A program made the position numbers and the translations under genes. Of a DNA stretch of 64,000 bases, positions 51,751-61,330 are shown one piece after another. Position 1 is the first letter of the stretch. Each line of letters begins with the position of its first letter. The DNA comes from Actinocrinis sp035653575. Lineage in GTDB: Bacteria > Actinomycetota > Actinomycetes > Streptomycetales > Catenulisporaceae. The DNA lies in contig NZ_DASRBQ010000078.1 in assembly GCF_035653575.1 (NCBI RefSeq), forward strand, positions 62,001 through 126,000, in the 5' to 3' direction. The notes beneath the pieces were generated by a model that saw only the letters and a list, made by a program, of their open reading frames with translations, did no database searches and had not been told where the DNA came from.

Positions 51751-52923
51751 TCAGCCGAGGCCCAGCGAGCGGAAGAACGCGCGGGTGTCCGCGATCAGCA
51801 GATCAGGGGCCTCCATGGCGGCGAAGTGACCGCCCCGGGTGAACTGGGACCAGTGCACGATGTTGTGGCTGCGCTCGGCCAGCGTCCGGACCGAGAAGTC
51901 GGTGGGGAAGACCGCCACCCCGGTCGGCACCGTGCCGCGTTCCTTGGGCGCCCACATCGAGGGGTCGTTGAAGCGCTCGTAATACGTGTGCGCCGAGGAG
52001 CCCGCGGTCTCGGTGAACCAGTAGATGCTCACATTGGTCAGGATGCGGTCGCGGTCCACCGCGTCCTCGGGCAGTTCGGCCGCCGGATCGGTCCAGTCCC
52101 GGAACTTCTCCACGATCCAGGCCAGCTGCCCGGCCGGGCTGTCGTGCAGCGCCGCGGCGATGGTCTGCGGCTTGGTGCCCTGGATCTGGAGGTAGCCGCC
52201 GAGTTTCTCCTGCCACTGCCGCATCCTGACCAGCAGCTGCCGCTCGTCCTCGCTCAGGGTCGCCATCACCGCCGGGTCGTCGGTCGGGAAGGTGGGCAGA
52301 CCGTTGACGTGCACGCCGATGACGTGATCAGGAGCCTGCCGCGCCATCAGCGGTGCGACGAACGCGCCGACGTCCCCGCCCTGCACGCCGTAGCGCTCAT
52401 AGCCGAGCCGGGACATCAGCTCGACGAGCGCGGCGGCGGTGCGCCCGTCGGTCCAACCGGGCGCGGCCAGCGGCCCGGAGAAGCCGTAGCCGGGCAGCGA
52501 CGGGATCACGAGATGGAAGGCGCCGGACGGTTGGCCGCCGTGCGCGACCGGGTCGGTGAGCGGCCCGATCAGATCCTGGAATTCGACCACTGAGCCGGGC
52601 CAGCCGTGGATGAGCATCAGCGGGGTCGCCGTCGGCTCGGCCGAGCGCACGTGCAGGAAGTGCACGCGCGCGCCGTCGATCGTCGTCACGCCCTGGGAGA
52701 TTTTGTTGAGCGCGGCCTCCTGGGCGCGCCAGTCGAAGCCGTCGGCCCAGTACTCGGCCAGCCCGCGCAGATAGTCGGTCGGCACGCCGCGTTCCCATCC
52801 GGTGCCGGGAAGCTGCGGTGCCCAGCGCGTGCGGCGCAGCCGGTCGCGCAGATCCTCAAGCTGGCGCTCCGCGACGTCGATCACGTGCGGTTCGATCAGG
52901 CGAGAATTGGGGCCACTGGTCAT
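51751..52923 (-). CDS. EHN-type epoxide hydrolase (copy 2)
   Basis: A 390-residue alpha/beta-hydrolase with the EHN N-terminus (IDVAERQLEDLRDRLRRTRW). HGWPG (106-110) forms the oxyanion loop, and GGDVGAF sets the nucleophile Asp184. The start at 52923 is preferred; the alternative ATG at 52944 overlaps the operator. It is a paralogue of the enzyme at 8635-9756. It is divergent from a WYL regulator with a shared inverted repeat, a pairing common outside natural-product clusters too. It may detoxify the product's epoxide or act in general metabolism. Confidence 0.88.
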   Translation of the reverse strand: MTSGPNSRLIEPHVIDVAERQLEDLRDRLRRTRWAPQLPGTGWERGVPTDYLRGLAEYWADGFDWRAQEAALNKISQGVTTIDGARVHFLHVRSAEPTATPLMLIHGWPGSVVEFQDLIGPLTDPVAHGGQPSGAFHLVIPSLPGYGFSGPLAAPGWTDGRTAAALVELMSRLGYERYGVQGGDVGAFVAPLMARQAPDHVIGVHVNGLPTFPTDDPAVMATLSEDERQLLVRMRQWQEKLGGYLQIQGTKPQTIAAALHDSPAGQLAWIVEKFRDWTDPAAELPEDAVDRDRILTNVSIYWFTETAGSSAHTYYERFNDPSMWAPKERGTVPTGVAVFPTDFSVRTLAERSHNIVHWSQFTRGGHFAAMEAPDLLIADTRAFFRSLGLG

Positions 52924-52942
52924 GAGCCCGACGCTATCGATC

Positions 52943-52967
52943 ATTGGTGACAGAAACTGTCACCAAT
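52943..52967. promoter_or_regulatory. Inverted-repeat operator between epoxide hydrolase 2 and the WYL regulator
   Basis: ATTGGTGACAG, AAA, CTGTCACCAAT: a perfect 11-bp inverted repeat centred between the two divergent genes. YafY/WYL regulators commonly bind TGACA/TGTCA repeats of this kind next to their own genes, so it is the likely target of the adjacent regulator. Confidence 0.75.
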
Positions 52968-52987
52968 CCGGCGAGATGATGTAAGAC

Positions 52988-53950
52988 GTGTTGGAGACCT
53001 CGGCTCGCTTGCTGCGCCTTCTCTCGCTGCTCCAGTCTCGCGCGGATTGGACCGGCGCCGAACTGGCCGACCGGCTCGGAGTCGGTCTGCGGACCCTGCG
53101 CCGCGACATAGACCGGCTGCGGGGACTGGGCTATCCGGTCAGCGCGACGCCGGGCGCCGCCGGCGGCTACCGGCTCGGCGTCGGCGCCGCGCTGCCGCCC
53201 CTGGTGCTCGACGACGAGGAGGCCATGGCCGTGGTGATCAGCCTGCGCACGGCCGCGTCCGGGGGCGCCGTCGGGATCGGGGAGGCGGCGCTTCGGGCCC
53301 TGGCCAAGATCCAGCAGGTGCTTCCCACCCGGCTGCGCGGACGGGTCGCGGCGTTCCAAGCCTCGACCCTCTCGCTCAACGAGCACGCCACCGCGAGCGT
53401 GGACCCCGATCTGCTCGCCGAGATCGCCACCGCGTGCCGCGACCTGCGGCGCATCAGGTTCCGATATAGCGCGCCGGAAAGGGAGTCGGCACGCGACGTC
53501 GAGCCGTACCGCCTGGTGTGCACACCGCACCGCTGGTATCTGCTGGCCTGGGACGTGGACCGGCAGGACTGGCGCACCTTCCGGGTCGACCGGATCGTGC
53601 CGCCGCTCGGTGCGCCGGGCGCCCGCTTCAACCCCCGTCCGCTGCCGCAGGGCGACCCCGTCGCATTCGTCTCCCAGGCCATAACCTCCGCGCCGTACCG
53701 GTATCACGCCCGCATCCTGTTCCACGCGCCGGCGCAGGAGGTCGCGCCCAACACGCCGCCGACGGTCGGACGGGTGCAGGCGCTGGACGCGCACAGCTGC
53801 CTCTACTTGGTCGGATCCGACTCGCTGGTGGAACTCGCGCTGTTCGTGGCGATCAAGGGGATCGACTTCGAGGTGCTCGAACCGCCCGAACTGCGCCCGG
53901 TGCTGCGCGAACTGGCCGGACGGCTCGAGCGCGCCGCGGGCCCGGCCTGA
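52988..53950 (+). CDS. YafY-type WYL-domain transcriptional regulator
   Basis: A 320-residue regulator: an N-terminal helix-turn-helix (HTH_11; RLLRLLSLLQSRADWTGAELADRLGVGLRTLRRDIDRLRGLGYPV, about 7-51) and a WYL domain (about 135-215, IRFRYSAPERESARDVEPYRLVCTPHRWYLLAWD). GTG start at 52988. It probably represses or activates the divergent epoxide hydrolase and itself through the inverted repeat 20 bases upstream. WYL domains bind small ligands or nucleotides. Ligand unknown. It is the only clear regulator in the cluster arms. Confidence 0.9.
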   Translation: MLETSARLLRLLSLLQSRADWTGAELADRLGVGLRTLRRDIDRLRGLGYPVSATPGAAGGYRLGVGAALPPLVLDDEEAMAVVISLRTAASGGAVGIGEAALRALAKIQQVLPTRLRGRVAAFQASTLSLNEHATASVDPDLLAEIATACRDLRRIRFRYSAPERESARDVEPYRLVCTPHRWYLLAWDVDRQDWRTFRVDRIVPPLGAPGARFNPRPLPQGDPVAFVSQAITSAPYRYHARILFHAPAQEVAPNTPPTVGRVQALDAHSCLYLVGSDSLVELALFVAIKGIDFEVLEPPELRPVLRELAGRLERAAGPA

Positions 53951-54031
53951 TCGCCGACCGGGATTCGAGCGGGGGTAGAGCCCCGGGGTGGAGCCTGCGG
54001 ACCATCCTCGTCCAGCGCCAGGAGGTGCCAG

Positions 54032-55435
54032 GTGATCAAGCTACAACCGAGGGAAGACCTCGCGTTGCCGGGACGGCTCGCCGAGTCGGCGGACCGCGTC
54101 GCCGGCGTACACCTCTCGATGCAGGGATTCGCGGACTGGATGAGCGAACGCGGCGCGGCGCACGGATTCCGCATCGAGCGCATCGGCTTCTCCGCCCTGC
54201 GCGGCTGGCACTTCGCGCGCGACAGCGGCAACCTGGTGCACGAGAGCGGAAGGTTCTTCTCGGTCGAGGGCCTGCGCTGGCGCCGTCCCGAGGAGGGCGC
54301 GGCGGTGCACTACCAGCCCATCATCAACCAGCCCGAGGTCGGCGTCCTCGGCATCCTGGTCAAGCAGTTCGACGGGGTCGCCCACTTCCTGATGCAGGCG
54401 AAGGTGGAGCCGGGCAACCCGCGGCCGCTGATGCTCTCGCCGACGGTGCAGGCGACGCGCAGCAACTACACGCAGGTGCACAAGGGCGCGCAGGTGAAGT
54501 ACCTCGAGTACTTCGTCGGCCCGCGCCGCGGCCGGGTGGTGACCGACGTGCTGCTCTCAGAGCACGGCGACTGGTTCTACCGCAAGCGCAACCGGAACAT
54601 GATCGTCGAGGTGGACGACCCGGTGCCGCTGGACGACGACTTCTGCTGGCTGACCCTCGGTCAGATCAATGAGCTGATGGCGGTCGACAACCTGATCAAC
54701 ATGGACACGCGCACGGTGCTCGCCTGCCTGCCGCAGGCCACGCCCGCGGCGGCGGGCGACGGGTTCCGCCGGGCGCTGGCCGCCTCCCGCGCCCCGGACG
54801 CCGGAGCCCTGTGGACCACGCCGCAGCTGCTGAGCTGGTTCACCGGGCTGCGCTCCGACTGCGAGCTTGAGACCGGCCGGATGCCGCTCTACGACCTTCC
54901 CGGCTGGCACCGCGGCGAGAGCGAGATCAGCCGGGTCGACGGGCGATTCTTCCGGGTGGTCGCGGTGGACGTGCGAGCCGAGGGCCGCGAGGTCGCCGCG
55001 TGGACGCAGCCGCTGATCGAGCCGTGCGGACGCGGCCTGTGCGCCTTCCTGGTGCGCGAGATCGGCGGCGTCCTGCACCTGCTGGTGCACGCGCGGGCCG
55101 AGGGCGGATTCCTGGACGGGGTCGAACTCGGCCCGACCGTGCAGTGCATGTCGCGCACGCAGATCGAGGACGAGCCGCCGCTCTTCCTCGACCAGATTCC
55201 GCCGGCCGGTTCGCCGCGCATCCGGTACCACGTGGTCCACTCAGAGGAGGGGGGCCGGTTCCTGAACGCCGAGTGCGACTACCTGATCGTCGAGGCGGAC
55301 GACCGGCTGGCCGACCCGCTCCCGCCGGACTACACCTGGGTGACCGTCGGCCAGCTCACCGAGCTGCTGCGGCACGGCCAGTACGCGAACGTGCAGGCGC
55401 GCACGCTGATCGCCTGCCTCAACTCCATCCGGTAG
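54032..55435 (+). CDS. NDP-hexose 2,3-dehydratase
   Basis: A 467-residue protein made of two homologous halves (about 20-235 and 250-467), the known tandem architecture of NDP-4-keto-6-deoxyhexose 2,3-dehydratases (TylX3/OleV/SpnO/UrdS class). Both halves contain a GWHF/GWHR segment, FFxVxxLxW/FFRVVAVDV, a QPxI/QPLI motif and LMLSPTVQATRSNY or ELGPTVQCMSRTQ. GTG start at 54032 with AGGAGGTG upstream. It removes the 2-OH, committing the sugar to the 2,6-dideoxy route. It works after RfbB (49640) and before the 3-ketoreductase (48040). Confidence 0.93.
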   Translation: MIKLQPREDLALPGRLAESADRVAGVHLSMQGFADWMSERGAAHGFRIERIGFSALRGWHFARDSGNLVHESGRFFSVEGLRWRRPEEGAAVHYQPIINQPEVGVLGILVKQFDGVAHFLMQAKVEPGNPRPLMLSPTVQATRSNYTQVHKGAQVKYLEYFVGPRRGRVVTDVLLSEHGDWFYRKRNRNMIVEVDDPVPLDDDFCWLTLGQINELMAVDNLINMDTRTVLACLPQATPAAAGDGFRRALAASRAPDAGALWTTPQLLSWFTGLRSDCELETGRMPLYDLPGWHRGESEISRVDGRFFRVVAVDVRAEGREVAAWTQPLIEPCGRGLCAFLVREIGGVLHLLVHARAEGGFLDGVELGPTVQCMSRTQIEDEPPLFLDQIPPAGSPRIRYHVVHSEEGGRFLNAECDYLIVEADDRLADPLPPDYTWVTVGQLTELLRHGQYANVQARTLIACLNSIR

Positions 55436-55623
55436 GCCCGCGGCGCCGGGCCTGCTCCCCGGGTTCGTGTCCGCGCCCGCCCGCCGAACCTGAGCCGCGC
55501 TGCGGCGAGACTCGAATCCGCCTCGATTCTCCAGAGGCAGTCAGCCGCGATCCGAGCGCCGTGCCAGACCGTTGAGCTGCCACAGGCCCGCAGGGGCCGT
55601 TCAACCCGCTGGGAGTTGCCCTC

Positions 55624-56274
55624 ATGTCCCATCTGCTGCACATCGACTCGTCCTCGACGCCCTCCTCGGTTTCCAGGCAGCTGGCCGAGCGGTTCCGCCA
55701 GGTATGGCAGGAGCAGAACCCTGACGGCATCGTCACCTACCGCGACCTCGCGGCCGAGCCCGTGCCGCACCTGAGCCCCGCCGCGGTGGCCGCCGGGTTC
55801 ATCCCCGCCGTCGAGCACGACCTGGACCAGCAGGCCGCCACCCTGGTGCGCGACGAGCTGATCGAGGAACTGCTCGCCGCCGACGCCGTGCTGGTGAGCA
55901 CTCCGATGTACAACTGGACCATCCCGTCCAGTCTCAAGGCGTGGATCGACCAGGTGCTGGTCAGCGAACGCACCATCACTTTCGACGGCACTGAGGGCCC
56001 GCTGGCAGGGCGGCCGGCCACCATCGTGGCCAGCTATGGCGGCGGATACACCCCGGGCGCTCCGATGGCGTGGGCCGACCACTGCGGGCCCTACCTCGAC
56101 GTGGTGTTCAACACCGGCCTCGGCATGCAGACCGAGATCATCACCGCGCAGCTCTCGCTCGCGCACCGGTCCCCGGCGATGGCGCGCTTGATCCCGCTCG
56201 CCGAGCAGTCTCGGGCGGCCGCGCAGGAGGCCGTCGAGCGCCGTGCGCGCGAAGTCGCCGCCGTCCTGGTCTAG
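55624..56274 (+). CDS. FMN-dependent NADH-azoreductase/quinone reductase (copy 2)
   Basis: A 216-residue AzoR-family flavodoxin-fold protein. HLLHIDSSSTPSSVSRQLAERF opens the FMN site and TPMYNWTIPSSLKAWIDQV (about 94-112) is the family core. It lies 27 bases before KS-alpha on the same strand, so it is probably co-expressed with the polyketide synthase. It likely acts on a quinone form of the polyketide or supplies reduced flavin to the hydroxylase at 14486-15715 (inference). It is a paralogue of 22739-23389. Confidence 0.9.
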   Translation: MSHLLHIDSSSTPSSVSRQLAERFRQVWQEQNPDGIVTYRDLAAEPVPHLSPAAVAAGFIPAVEHDLDQQAATLVRDELIEELLAADAVLVSTPMYNWTIPSSLKAWIDQVLVSERTITFDGTEGPLAGRPATIVASYGGGYTPGAPMAWADHCGPYLDVVFNTGLGMQTEIITAQLSLAHRSPAMARLIPLAEQSRAAAQEAVERRAREVAAVLV

Positions 56275-56301
56275 CGGCCGGGCAGGGTCTGGAGATCCGG
56301 G

Positions 56302-57600
56302 ATGTCGCGGCGCGCCATGATCACCGGGTTCGGCGTCCTCGCGCCGGGCGCGATCGGGGCCGAGGCCTACTGGGGCCTGCTGTCCGAGGGCAGGACGGCG
56401 ACCCGGGCGATCACGTGCTTCGACGCCTCCCCGTACCGCTCCCGCATCGCCGGCGAGGTCGACTTCGACGCGTCAGCCGGCGGTCTGACACCCGCTCAGC
56501 TGCGCGGCCTTGACCGGGCCGCGCAGTTCGCGCTGGTGGCCGGCCGGGAGGCGGTAGCCCGCTCGGGACTCGATCTCGACGCGGCCGACCCGACGCGCGT
56601 CGGCGTCGCGATCGGTTGCGCGGTCGGCTGCGCGACCAGCATAGAGCGCGAGTACGCCGCGGGCAGGCTGCAGAACCCCGGAGCGCAGCAGCGGCGCCCG
56701 GCGCGCGCAGCGCGTGCGGCCGCCTCGCTCCATGACACGGCACCGCTCCACGACTACGTGAATCCCAGTTCGATCGCGGCCGAGCTGGCCCGCATGGTCG
56801 GCGCGCAGGGACCGGTGACGCTCGTCTCGACCGGATGCACCTCGGGGATCGACGCGGTCGCCTACGCAGCCAGGCTGGTCGAGGAGGGCAGCGCCGACGT
56901 CGTGCTCAGCGGCGGCACCGAGGCGCCGCTCGCACCGATCACAGCGGTCTGCTTCGACGTCCTGCGGGCCACCTCGACGCGCAACGACGATCCGGCGCGG
57001 GCGTGCCGCCCGTTCGACCGCGCCCGCGACGGCCTGGTGCTGGCCGAGGGCTGCGCGATCCTCGTCGTCGAAGAGTACGAACACGCGAAGGCGCGTGGAG
57101 CCGGGCCGCAGGCGGAGATCGTCGGCTATGGGTCGCGGTGTGCCGCGCACCGCCTCGCCGGGCTGGAGACCGAGGAACTACAGATGGCCGCGGCCATCGG
57201 CGTGGCGCTGGAGCGGGCGCGACTGCGGCCCGCGCAGATCGACTACGTCAACGCGCACGGCTCGGGCACGGTGCACAACGATCTTCAGGAGACCGCGGCG
57301 CTCAAGCGGGCCCTCGGCCGCGCCGCGGCCCGGATCCCGGTGAGCGGGTTCAAAGCGGCGACCGGACACGCGCTCGGCGCCGCCGGCGCGCTCCAGATCG
57401 CCGGCTGCCTGCCGGCCATGCGCGAGGGGCTGATTCCGCCGACGGCGAACCTGCGCGAACCGGACCCGGAATGCGACCTCGACTACACACCGGGCGTGGC
57501 GCGGCAGGCGCGGGTGGACACGGTCCTCGCGCTCGGGGCCGGGTTCGGCGGATTGCAAAGTGCGATGGTGCTGCGGCGCGCGGACGGAGGCGGGCGATGA
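56302..57600 (+). CDS. Type II polyketide synthase ketosynthase alpha (KS-alpha)
   Basis: A 432-residue type II PKS ketosynthase. The nucleophile is Cys179 in VSTGCTSGIDAV; His319 (VNAHGSG) and His356 (GHALGAAG) complete the triad. It condenses malonyl units on an ACP, paired with the CLF encoded next. ATG at 56302 with GGAG upstream; the stop overlaps the CLF start (ATGA), the usual coupling for KS/CLF. Residues about 120-150 contain an Arg/Ala-rich stretch (RRPARAARAA) in the region that is a variable loop in other KS-alpha. The housekeeping FabF alternative is rejected because of the CLF partner. Confidence 0.96.
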   Translation: MSRRAMITGFGVLAPGAIGAEAYWGLLSEGRTATRAITCFDASPYRSRIAGEVDFDASAGGLTPAQLRGLDRAAQFALVAGREAVARSGLDLDAADPTRVGVAIGCAVGCATSIEREYAAGRLQNPGAQQRRPARAARAAASLHDTAPLHDYVNPSSIAAELARMVGAQGPVTLVSTGCTSGIDAVAYAARLVEEGSADVVLSGGTEAPLAPITAVCFDVLRATSTRNDDPARACRPFDRARDGLVLAEGCAILVVEEYEHAKARGAGPQAEIVGYGSRCAAHRLAGLETEELQMAAAIGVALERARLRPAQIDYVNAHGSGTVHNDLQETAALKRALGRAAARIPVSGFKAATGHALGAAGALQIAGCLPAMREGLIPPTANLREPDPECDLDYTPGVARQARVDTVLALGAGFGGLQSAMVLRRADGGGR

Positions 57601-58817
57601 CGGACCGAGCGGTGGTGACCGGGATCGGCGTGGCAGCCCCGAACGGGCTCGGCCCGACCGCGTACTGGCGCGCGCTGATGGGAGGCCGCTGCGGCATCCG
57701 CAGGGTCACCAGGTTCGACGCCTCGCCGTACCGGTGCACCCTCGCGGGCGAGATCGAGGACTTCGAGGCCTCGCGGCACATCCAGGACAACCGGCTGCTG
57801 ACCCAGACCGACCACATCACCCAGATGTCGCTGGTCGCCGCCGACTGGGCGCTGCGGCAGGCGGGACTGCGCCGGGAGGAGCTGTCGGCCGCCGAGATGG
57901 GGGTGGCCACCGCCGCGGCGGGCGGCGGCTACGAGTTCGGGCAGCGGGAGTTGGCGAAGCTGCACAAGCAAGACCCCGGATATCTGAGCACTTACGAGTC
58001 GTTCGCCTGGTTCAACGCGGCGAGCACGGGTCAGAGCACGATCCGTCAGGGCATGCGCGGGCCGGGCACGGTGCTGGTCGGCGAGCAGGCCGGCGGGCTC
58101 GACGCCATCGGGCAGGCCCGCAGGCAGCTGCGCGACGGCAGCAGGGCGATGCTCACCGGGGGAGTCGACAGCGCCCTGAGTCCCTGGTCCTGGGCCGCGC
58201 ACGAGGCGGCCGGCTCGATGAGCCGCAGCAGCGATCCGCGCTGGGCGTATCTGCCCTTCGACGAGCGCGCGAACGGCTACGTGCCCGGCGAGGGCGGAGC
58301 GATCATGGTGTTGGAGAACGCGCAGACGGCGGCGCGGCGGCCCGGCGTACGGATCTACGGCGAGGTGGCCGGGTACGCGTCGACCTTTGATTCCGCCCGG
58401 CCGGATCAGCCGTCCGGTTTGCGCCGCGCGATCGAGACGGCGCTCGGGGACGCCGGGATGGCGGCCGCGGACGTCGACGTGGTGTTCGCGGACGCGGCCG
58501 GCCGGCCCGACCCGGACCGCACCGAGGCCGAGGCGATCGCCGGCGTATTCGGGCCCTGCGGTGTTCCGGTCACCGCGCCCAAGACGATGACCGGGCGGCT
58601 GTGCGCCGGCGGAGCCTGCCTCGACGTGGCCGCGGCCCTGCTGGCGATGTACTGGTCGGCGATCCCGCCGACCGTGAACGTGCGCGCGCCGGTGCCCGAC
58701 TACGAGCTGGACCTGGTGCTCGACACGCCCCGGCACACGCCCGTGCGCGCCGCGCTGGTGCTGGCCCGCGGGATCGGCGGCTTCAACTCGGCCATCGTGG
58801 TACGCGAGTACCGCTGA
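57597..58817 (+). CDS. Type II polyketide synthase chain length factor (CLF, KS-beta)
   Basis: A 406-residue KS-like protein. The nucleophile Cys is replaced by Gln164 in LVGEQAGGLDA, the defining CLF change, and SFAWFNAASTGQSTIRQGMRGPG is typical of CLFs. It dimerises with KS-alpha and sets chain length. It starts at an ATG overlapping the KS-alpha stop. Chain length cannot be read safely from sequence here. No ACP follows; the next gene is convergent, so the ACP lies outside this pair, unlike most KS-CLF-ACP cassettes. Confidence 0.96.
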   Translation: MTDRAVVTGIGVAAPNGLGPTAYWRALMGGRCGIRRVTRFDASPYRCTLAGEIEDFEASRHIQDNRLLTQTDHITQMSLVAADWALRQAGLRREELSAAEMGVATAAAGGGYEFGQRELAKLHKQDPGYLSTYESFAWFNAASTGQSTIRQGMRGPGTVLVGEQAGGLDAIGQARRQLRDGSRAMLTGGVDSALSPWSWAAHEAAGSMSRSSDPRWAYLPFDERANGYVPGEGGAIMVLENAQTAARRPGVRIYGEVAGYASTFDSARPDQPSGLRRAIETALGDAGMAAADVDVVFADAAGRPDPDRTEAEAIAGVFGPCGVPVTAPKTMTGRLCAGGACLDVAAALLAMYWSAIPPTVNVRAPVPDYELDLVLDTPRHTPVRAALVLARGIGGFNSAIVVREYR

Positions 58818-58838
58818 CGGAAGCGCGCGGCACCGCCG

Positions 58839-59957
58839 TCAGATGAGCATCCACAGGTTGTCCGCGACCGCGCCGGGCGCCGCCAGCGCGGAGATCTCGC
58901 GGGCCAGAGCCGTGGCCGCCGCCCCGTATGAAGGATCGCTCAGCACGTCCTCGGCGGCGTCGCGCACGGCGGCGGGCGTGACCTGACCGGGCAGGAACCG
59001 AATCGCCGCCCCGTAAGCCTCCATCGCCGCCGACGTGAGGAACTGGTCGGTCGCGCTCGGCAGGATCACCTGCGGCACGCCGCGGACCGCGGCCGACATC
59101 GACGTGCCCGAACCGCCGTGATGGATCGCCAGGTCGCACTCCTTGAGGGCGTGTCCGAGCGGCACCCAGCCAAGGCGCAGCACTCCGGGCGGCAGCGGCC
59201 CGAGCAGGCGGCCCTGGTCCGGATCCATCCCGACCACCATGTCGAATCCGGCGGCGGAGAGCTCCTCCAGCAGCTTCGCGAACAGCTCGCCCTGCCCGGC
59301 CCCGTGCGCGACCAGCAGACTGCCGAAGGTCACGAACGCCCGGCGGCGGCCCGGGCCCCGGCTCGGCCGACGCTCGTAGCGCACGGGGCCGTTATAGGGC
59401 ACGAACCTCATCGGCAGACCCTCCGGCGCCTCAGCCGGCCATAGCTGCGGCGGCGAGGGGTGGATGATCGCGTCGGGCGCGGGCAAGGGCGGAAGCCCGC
59501 GCCGGATCAGCTCGTCCCGCGCCGCGCTGCGGAAGCCGTCCGGGAACGGCAGGGCCCAGCTCTGCTCCACCCACGGCACGCCGGCGCGGGCCGCCGCGAG
59601 CCGTCCGGCGAACTCGGCCGGCTCGCTGATCACCACGTCGGGGCGGAACTCGCGCACCAGCCCGGTCATCGCCTGCGCGCAGGGAGCGGTCAGCGCGGCC
59701 CAGCCGCGGGCGCTGGCGGCCAGGTCCTGCTCGAGGGACGCGCCGCTGCCGGTGATCACGCTGGCTCGGGCATAGTCGGTGATCGCGACGTCGCGCACGA
59801 CGGCCGCGGAAAGGCCGGCCCCGGTGATCCGCTGCGCGAACCGCTCGGACGAAGTGGCCACCAGCACCTCGTCGCCCGCGCACTGCATCGCCCAGGCCAG
59901 CGGCACCACCGGGAACAGGTGCCCGACCAGGGGCAAGGTGGTGAACAGAACCCGCAT
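58839..59957 (-). CDS. Glycosyltransferase (GT1, antibiotic type) 2
   Basis: A 372-residue GT-B enzyme. MRVLFTTLPLVGHLFPVVPLAWAMQCAGDEV is the acceptor-side opening and HHGGSGTSMSAAVRGVPQVILPSATDQF (about 280-307) is the NDP-sugar signature. ATG at 59957. It would attach a deoxysugar to the polyketide. It follows a P450 on the same strand (137-base gap), so the two may be co-transcribed. No DesVIII-type helper protein is seen. With the enzyme at 20059-21204, two sugar attachments are possible. Confidence 0.92.
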   Translation of the reverse strand: MRVLFTTLPLVGHLFPVVPLAWAMQCAGDEVLVATSSERFAQRITGAGLSAAVVRDVAITDYARASVITGSGASLEQDLAASARGWAALTAPCAQAMTGLVREFRPDVVISEPAEFAGRLAAARAGVPWVEQSWALPFPDGFRSAARDELIRRGLPPLPAPDAIIHPSPPQLWPAEAPEGLPMRFVPYNGPVRYERRPSRGPGRRRAFVTFGSLLVAHGAGQGELFAKLLEELSAAGFDMVVGMDPDQGRLLGPLPPGVLRLGWVPLGHALKECDLAIHHGGSGTSMSAAVRGVPQVILPSATDQFLTSAAMEAYGAAIRFLPGQVTPAAVRDAAEDVLSDPSYGAAATALAREISALAAPGAVADNLWMLI

Positions 59958-60094
59958 CGTCTCTCCCGCCCGCCGCCCGCAACCGCCCTCCTGCACCGCG
60001 CCGTGCATCACCGCGACCGGGCCGGCCCTGCCGCACGCCCTCGCGCTGGGGTGGGCAGGGCGCGAATGGCCGGTCCGCGGGTGCGGCCGCCGCG

Positions 60095-61330
60095 TCACCA
60101 GGTGACCGGCAGCCCCCACAGGCCGTAGATGATCGCCCGCTCCTTGCTGGGGATCTGCTCGAACGGCTTGGCCAGGCGCAGGTTCGGGAAGCGGTTGAAC
60201 AGCTTGCTCCAGACCAGCACCATCTCCGCGCGGGCCAGGTCCGCGCCGATGCAGTGGTGCAGCCCGTGCCCGAAGCCCAGGTGCTTGCGGCTGCCGCGCT
60301 CGAGGATCAGCTCGTCCGGGTTCTCGTAGACCTCGGGGTCGCGGTTGCCGGTCAGGCCGAGGCACAGGATGCCGTCGCCGGCCTTGATGGTCGCCCCGGC
60401 CAGCTCGATGTCTTCGAGCGCGACCCGCGGCACCGCCGCGTCGCCGATCGTCAGATACCTGACGAGCTCTTCGGTCGCGGCCTCCACGAGCGTGGGGTCC
60501 GCCTTGAGCTTGGCCAGCTCGGCCGGGTGCTCAAGCAGCGCCGCGGTGCCGAGCGAGAGCATGCTCGCGGTGGTCTCGTGCCCGCCGTTCATCAGCAGCC
60601 GGCACAGGTTCACCAGGTCCCGGGTGGTGAAGTCCTCGCCGTTGGCCCGGTACTCGGCCACCGCCCGGCTGATCAGGTCCTCGCCCGGCTCGCGCTGCTT
60701 GAGCTCCACCAGGCTGACCAGGTAGTTGTTCACGTCCACCAGGGCGGCCTGCCGCTGCTCCATCGTCGCGGTGCCGCCGAGCAGGACGGTGCCGTTGGTC
60801 TGGAAGAACTCGTGGTCCTCGTACGGGATGCCGAGCAGCAGGCAGATGACCGTCATGGGCACCCGCAGCGAGAGCACGTAGTGCATGTCGACCGGCGGCT
60901 CCATCGCGGCCATCGCGTCCAGCGCCTCGTCGACCACCTGCTCGATCTTCGGCTTGAGCAGGTTGACCTGCCGGTTGGTGAAGGTCACCGCGGCCTTGCG
61001 CCGGGTGGCCGCGTGCTCCGGCATGTCGTAGCCGATGAACGAGGTCTCGGTGCGGAACTCCGGCGGGGCGTTGAAGTAGAACGGGAAGTTGGCGTGCTTG
61101 CGCGACGCGCTCACCCGCGGGTCGGTCAGCAGCGCCCTGATGTTATGGTACCCGGTGACCGCCCAGATCCGCAGCCCGGTGGCCAGCGGGATCAGCTTGA
61201 CCGGCTCCTCGCGGAACTGCGCGTACTGCTCCGGCGGGGCGAACGGGCACTTGCGCACAAAGGGGAAGGTCTCTTCGGCCTCGGCAGGCGGTGCGGCCGG
61301 GCTCTCGCTCGTGATCGCGGTCATCGACAT
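60095..61330 (-). CDS. Cytochrome P450 (3)
   Basis: A 411-residue P450 with an N-terminal ETFPFVRKCPFAPPEQYAQFREEP typical of CYP105/107-like bacterial P450s. The I-helix has GGHETTASM, ExxR is EELVR, and the heme loop FGHGLHHCIG puts the thiolate at Cys360. The start at 61330 has GGAGGG upstream. It is less related to P450s (1) and (2) than those are to each other. It is divergent from the KAS III-like gene and precedes glycosyltransferase 2. Tailoring oxidation of the polyketide is inferred; epoxide formation is one option. Confidence 0.93.
   Translation of the reverse strand: MSMTAITSESPAAPPAEAEETFPFVRKCPFAPPEQYAQFREEPVKLIPLATGLRIWAVTGYHNIRALLTDPRVSASRKHANFPFYFNAPPEFRTETSFIGYDMPEHAATRRKAAVTFTNRQVNLLKPKIEQVVDEALDAMAAMEPPVDMHYVLSLRVPMTVICLLLGIPYEDHEFFQTNGTVLLGGTATMEQRQAALVDVNNYLVSLVELKQREPGEDLISRAVAEYRANGEDFTTRDLVNLCRLLMNGGHETTASMLSLGTAALLEHPAELAKLKADPTLVEAATEELVRYLTIGDAAVPRVALEDIELAGATIKAGDGILCLGLTGNRDPEVYENPDELILERGSRKHLGFGHGLHHCIGADLARAEMVLVWSKLFNRFPNLRLAKPFEQIPSKERAIIYGLWGLPVTW

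Noticed and set aside
56302..57600. KS-alpha as a housekeeping FabF
   Set aside because: It is coupled to a KS-like protein with Gln in place of the active Cys (CLF), which defines type II PKS pairs; no fatty-acid genes are near.
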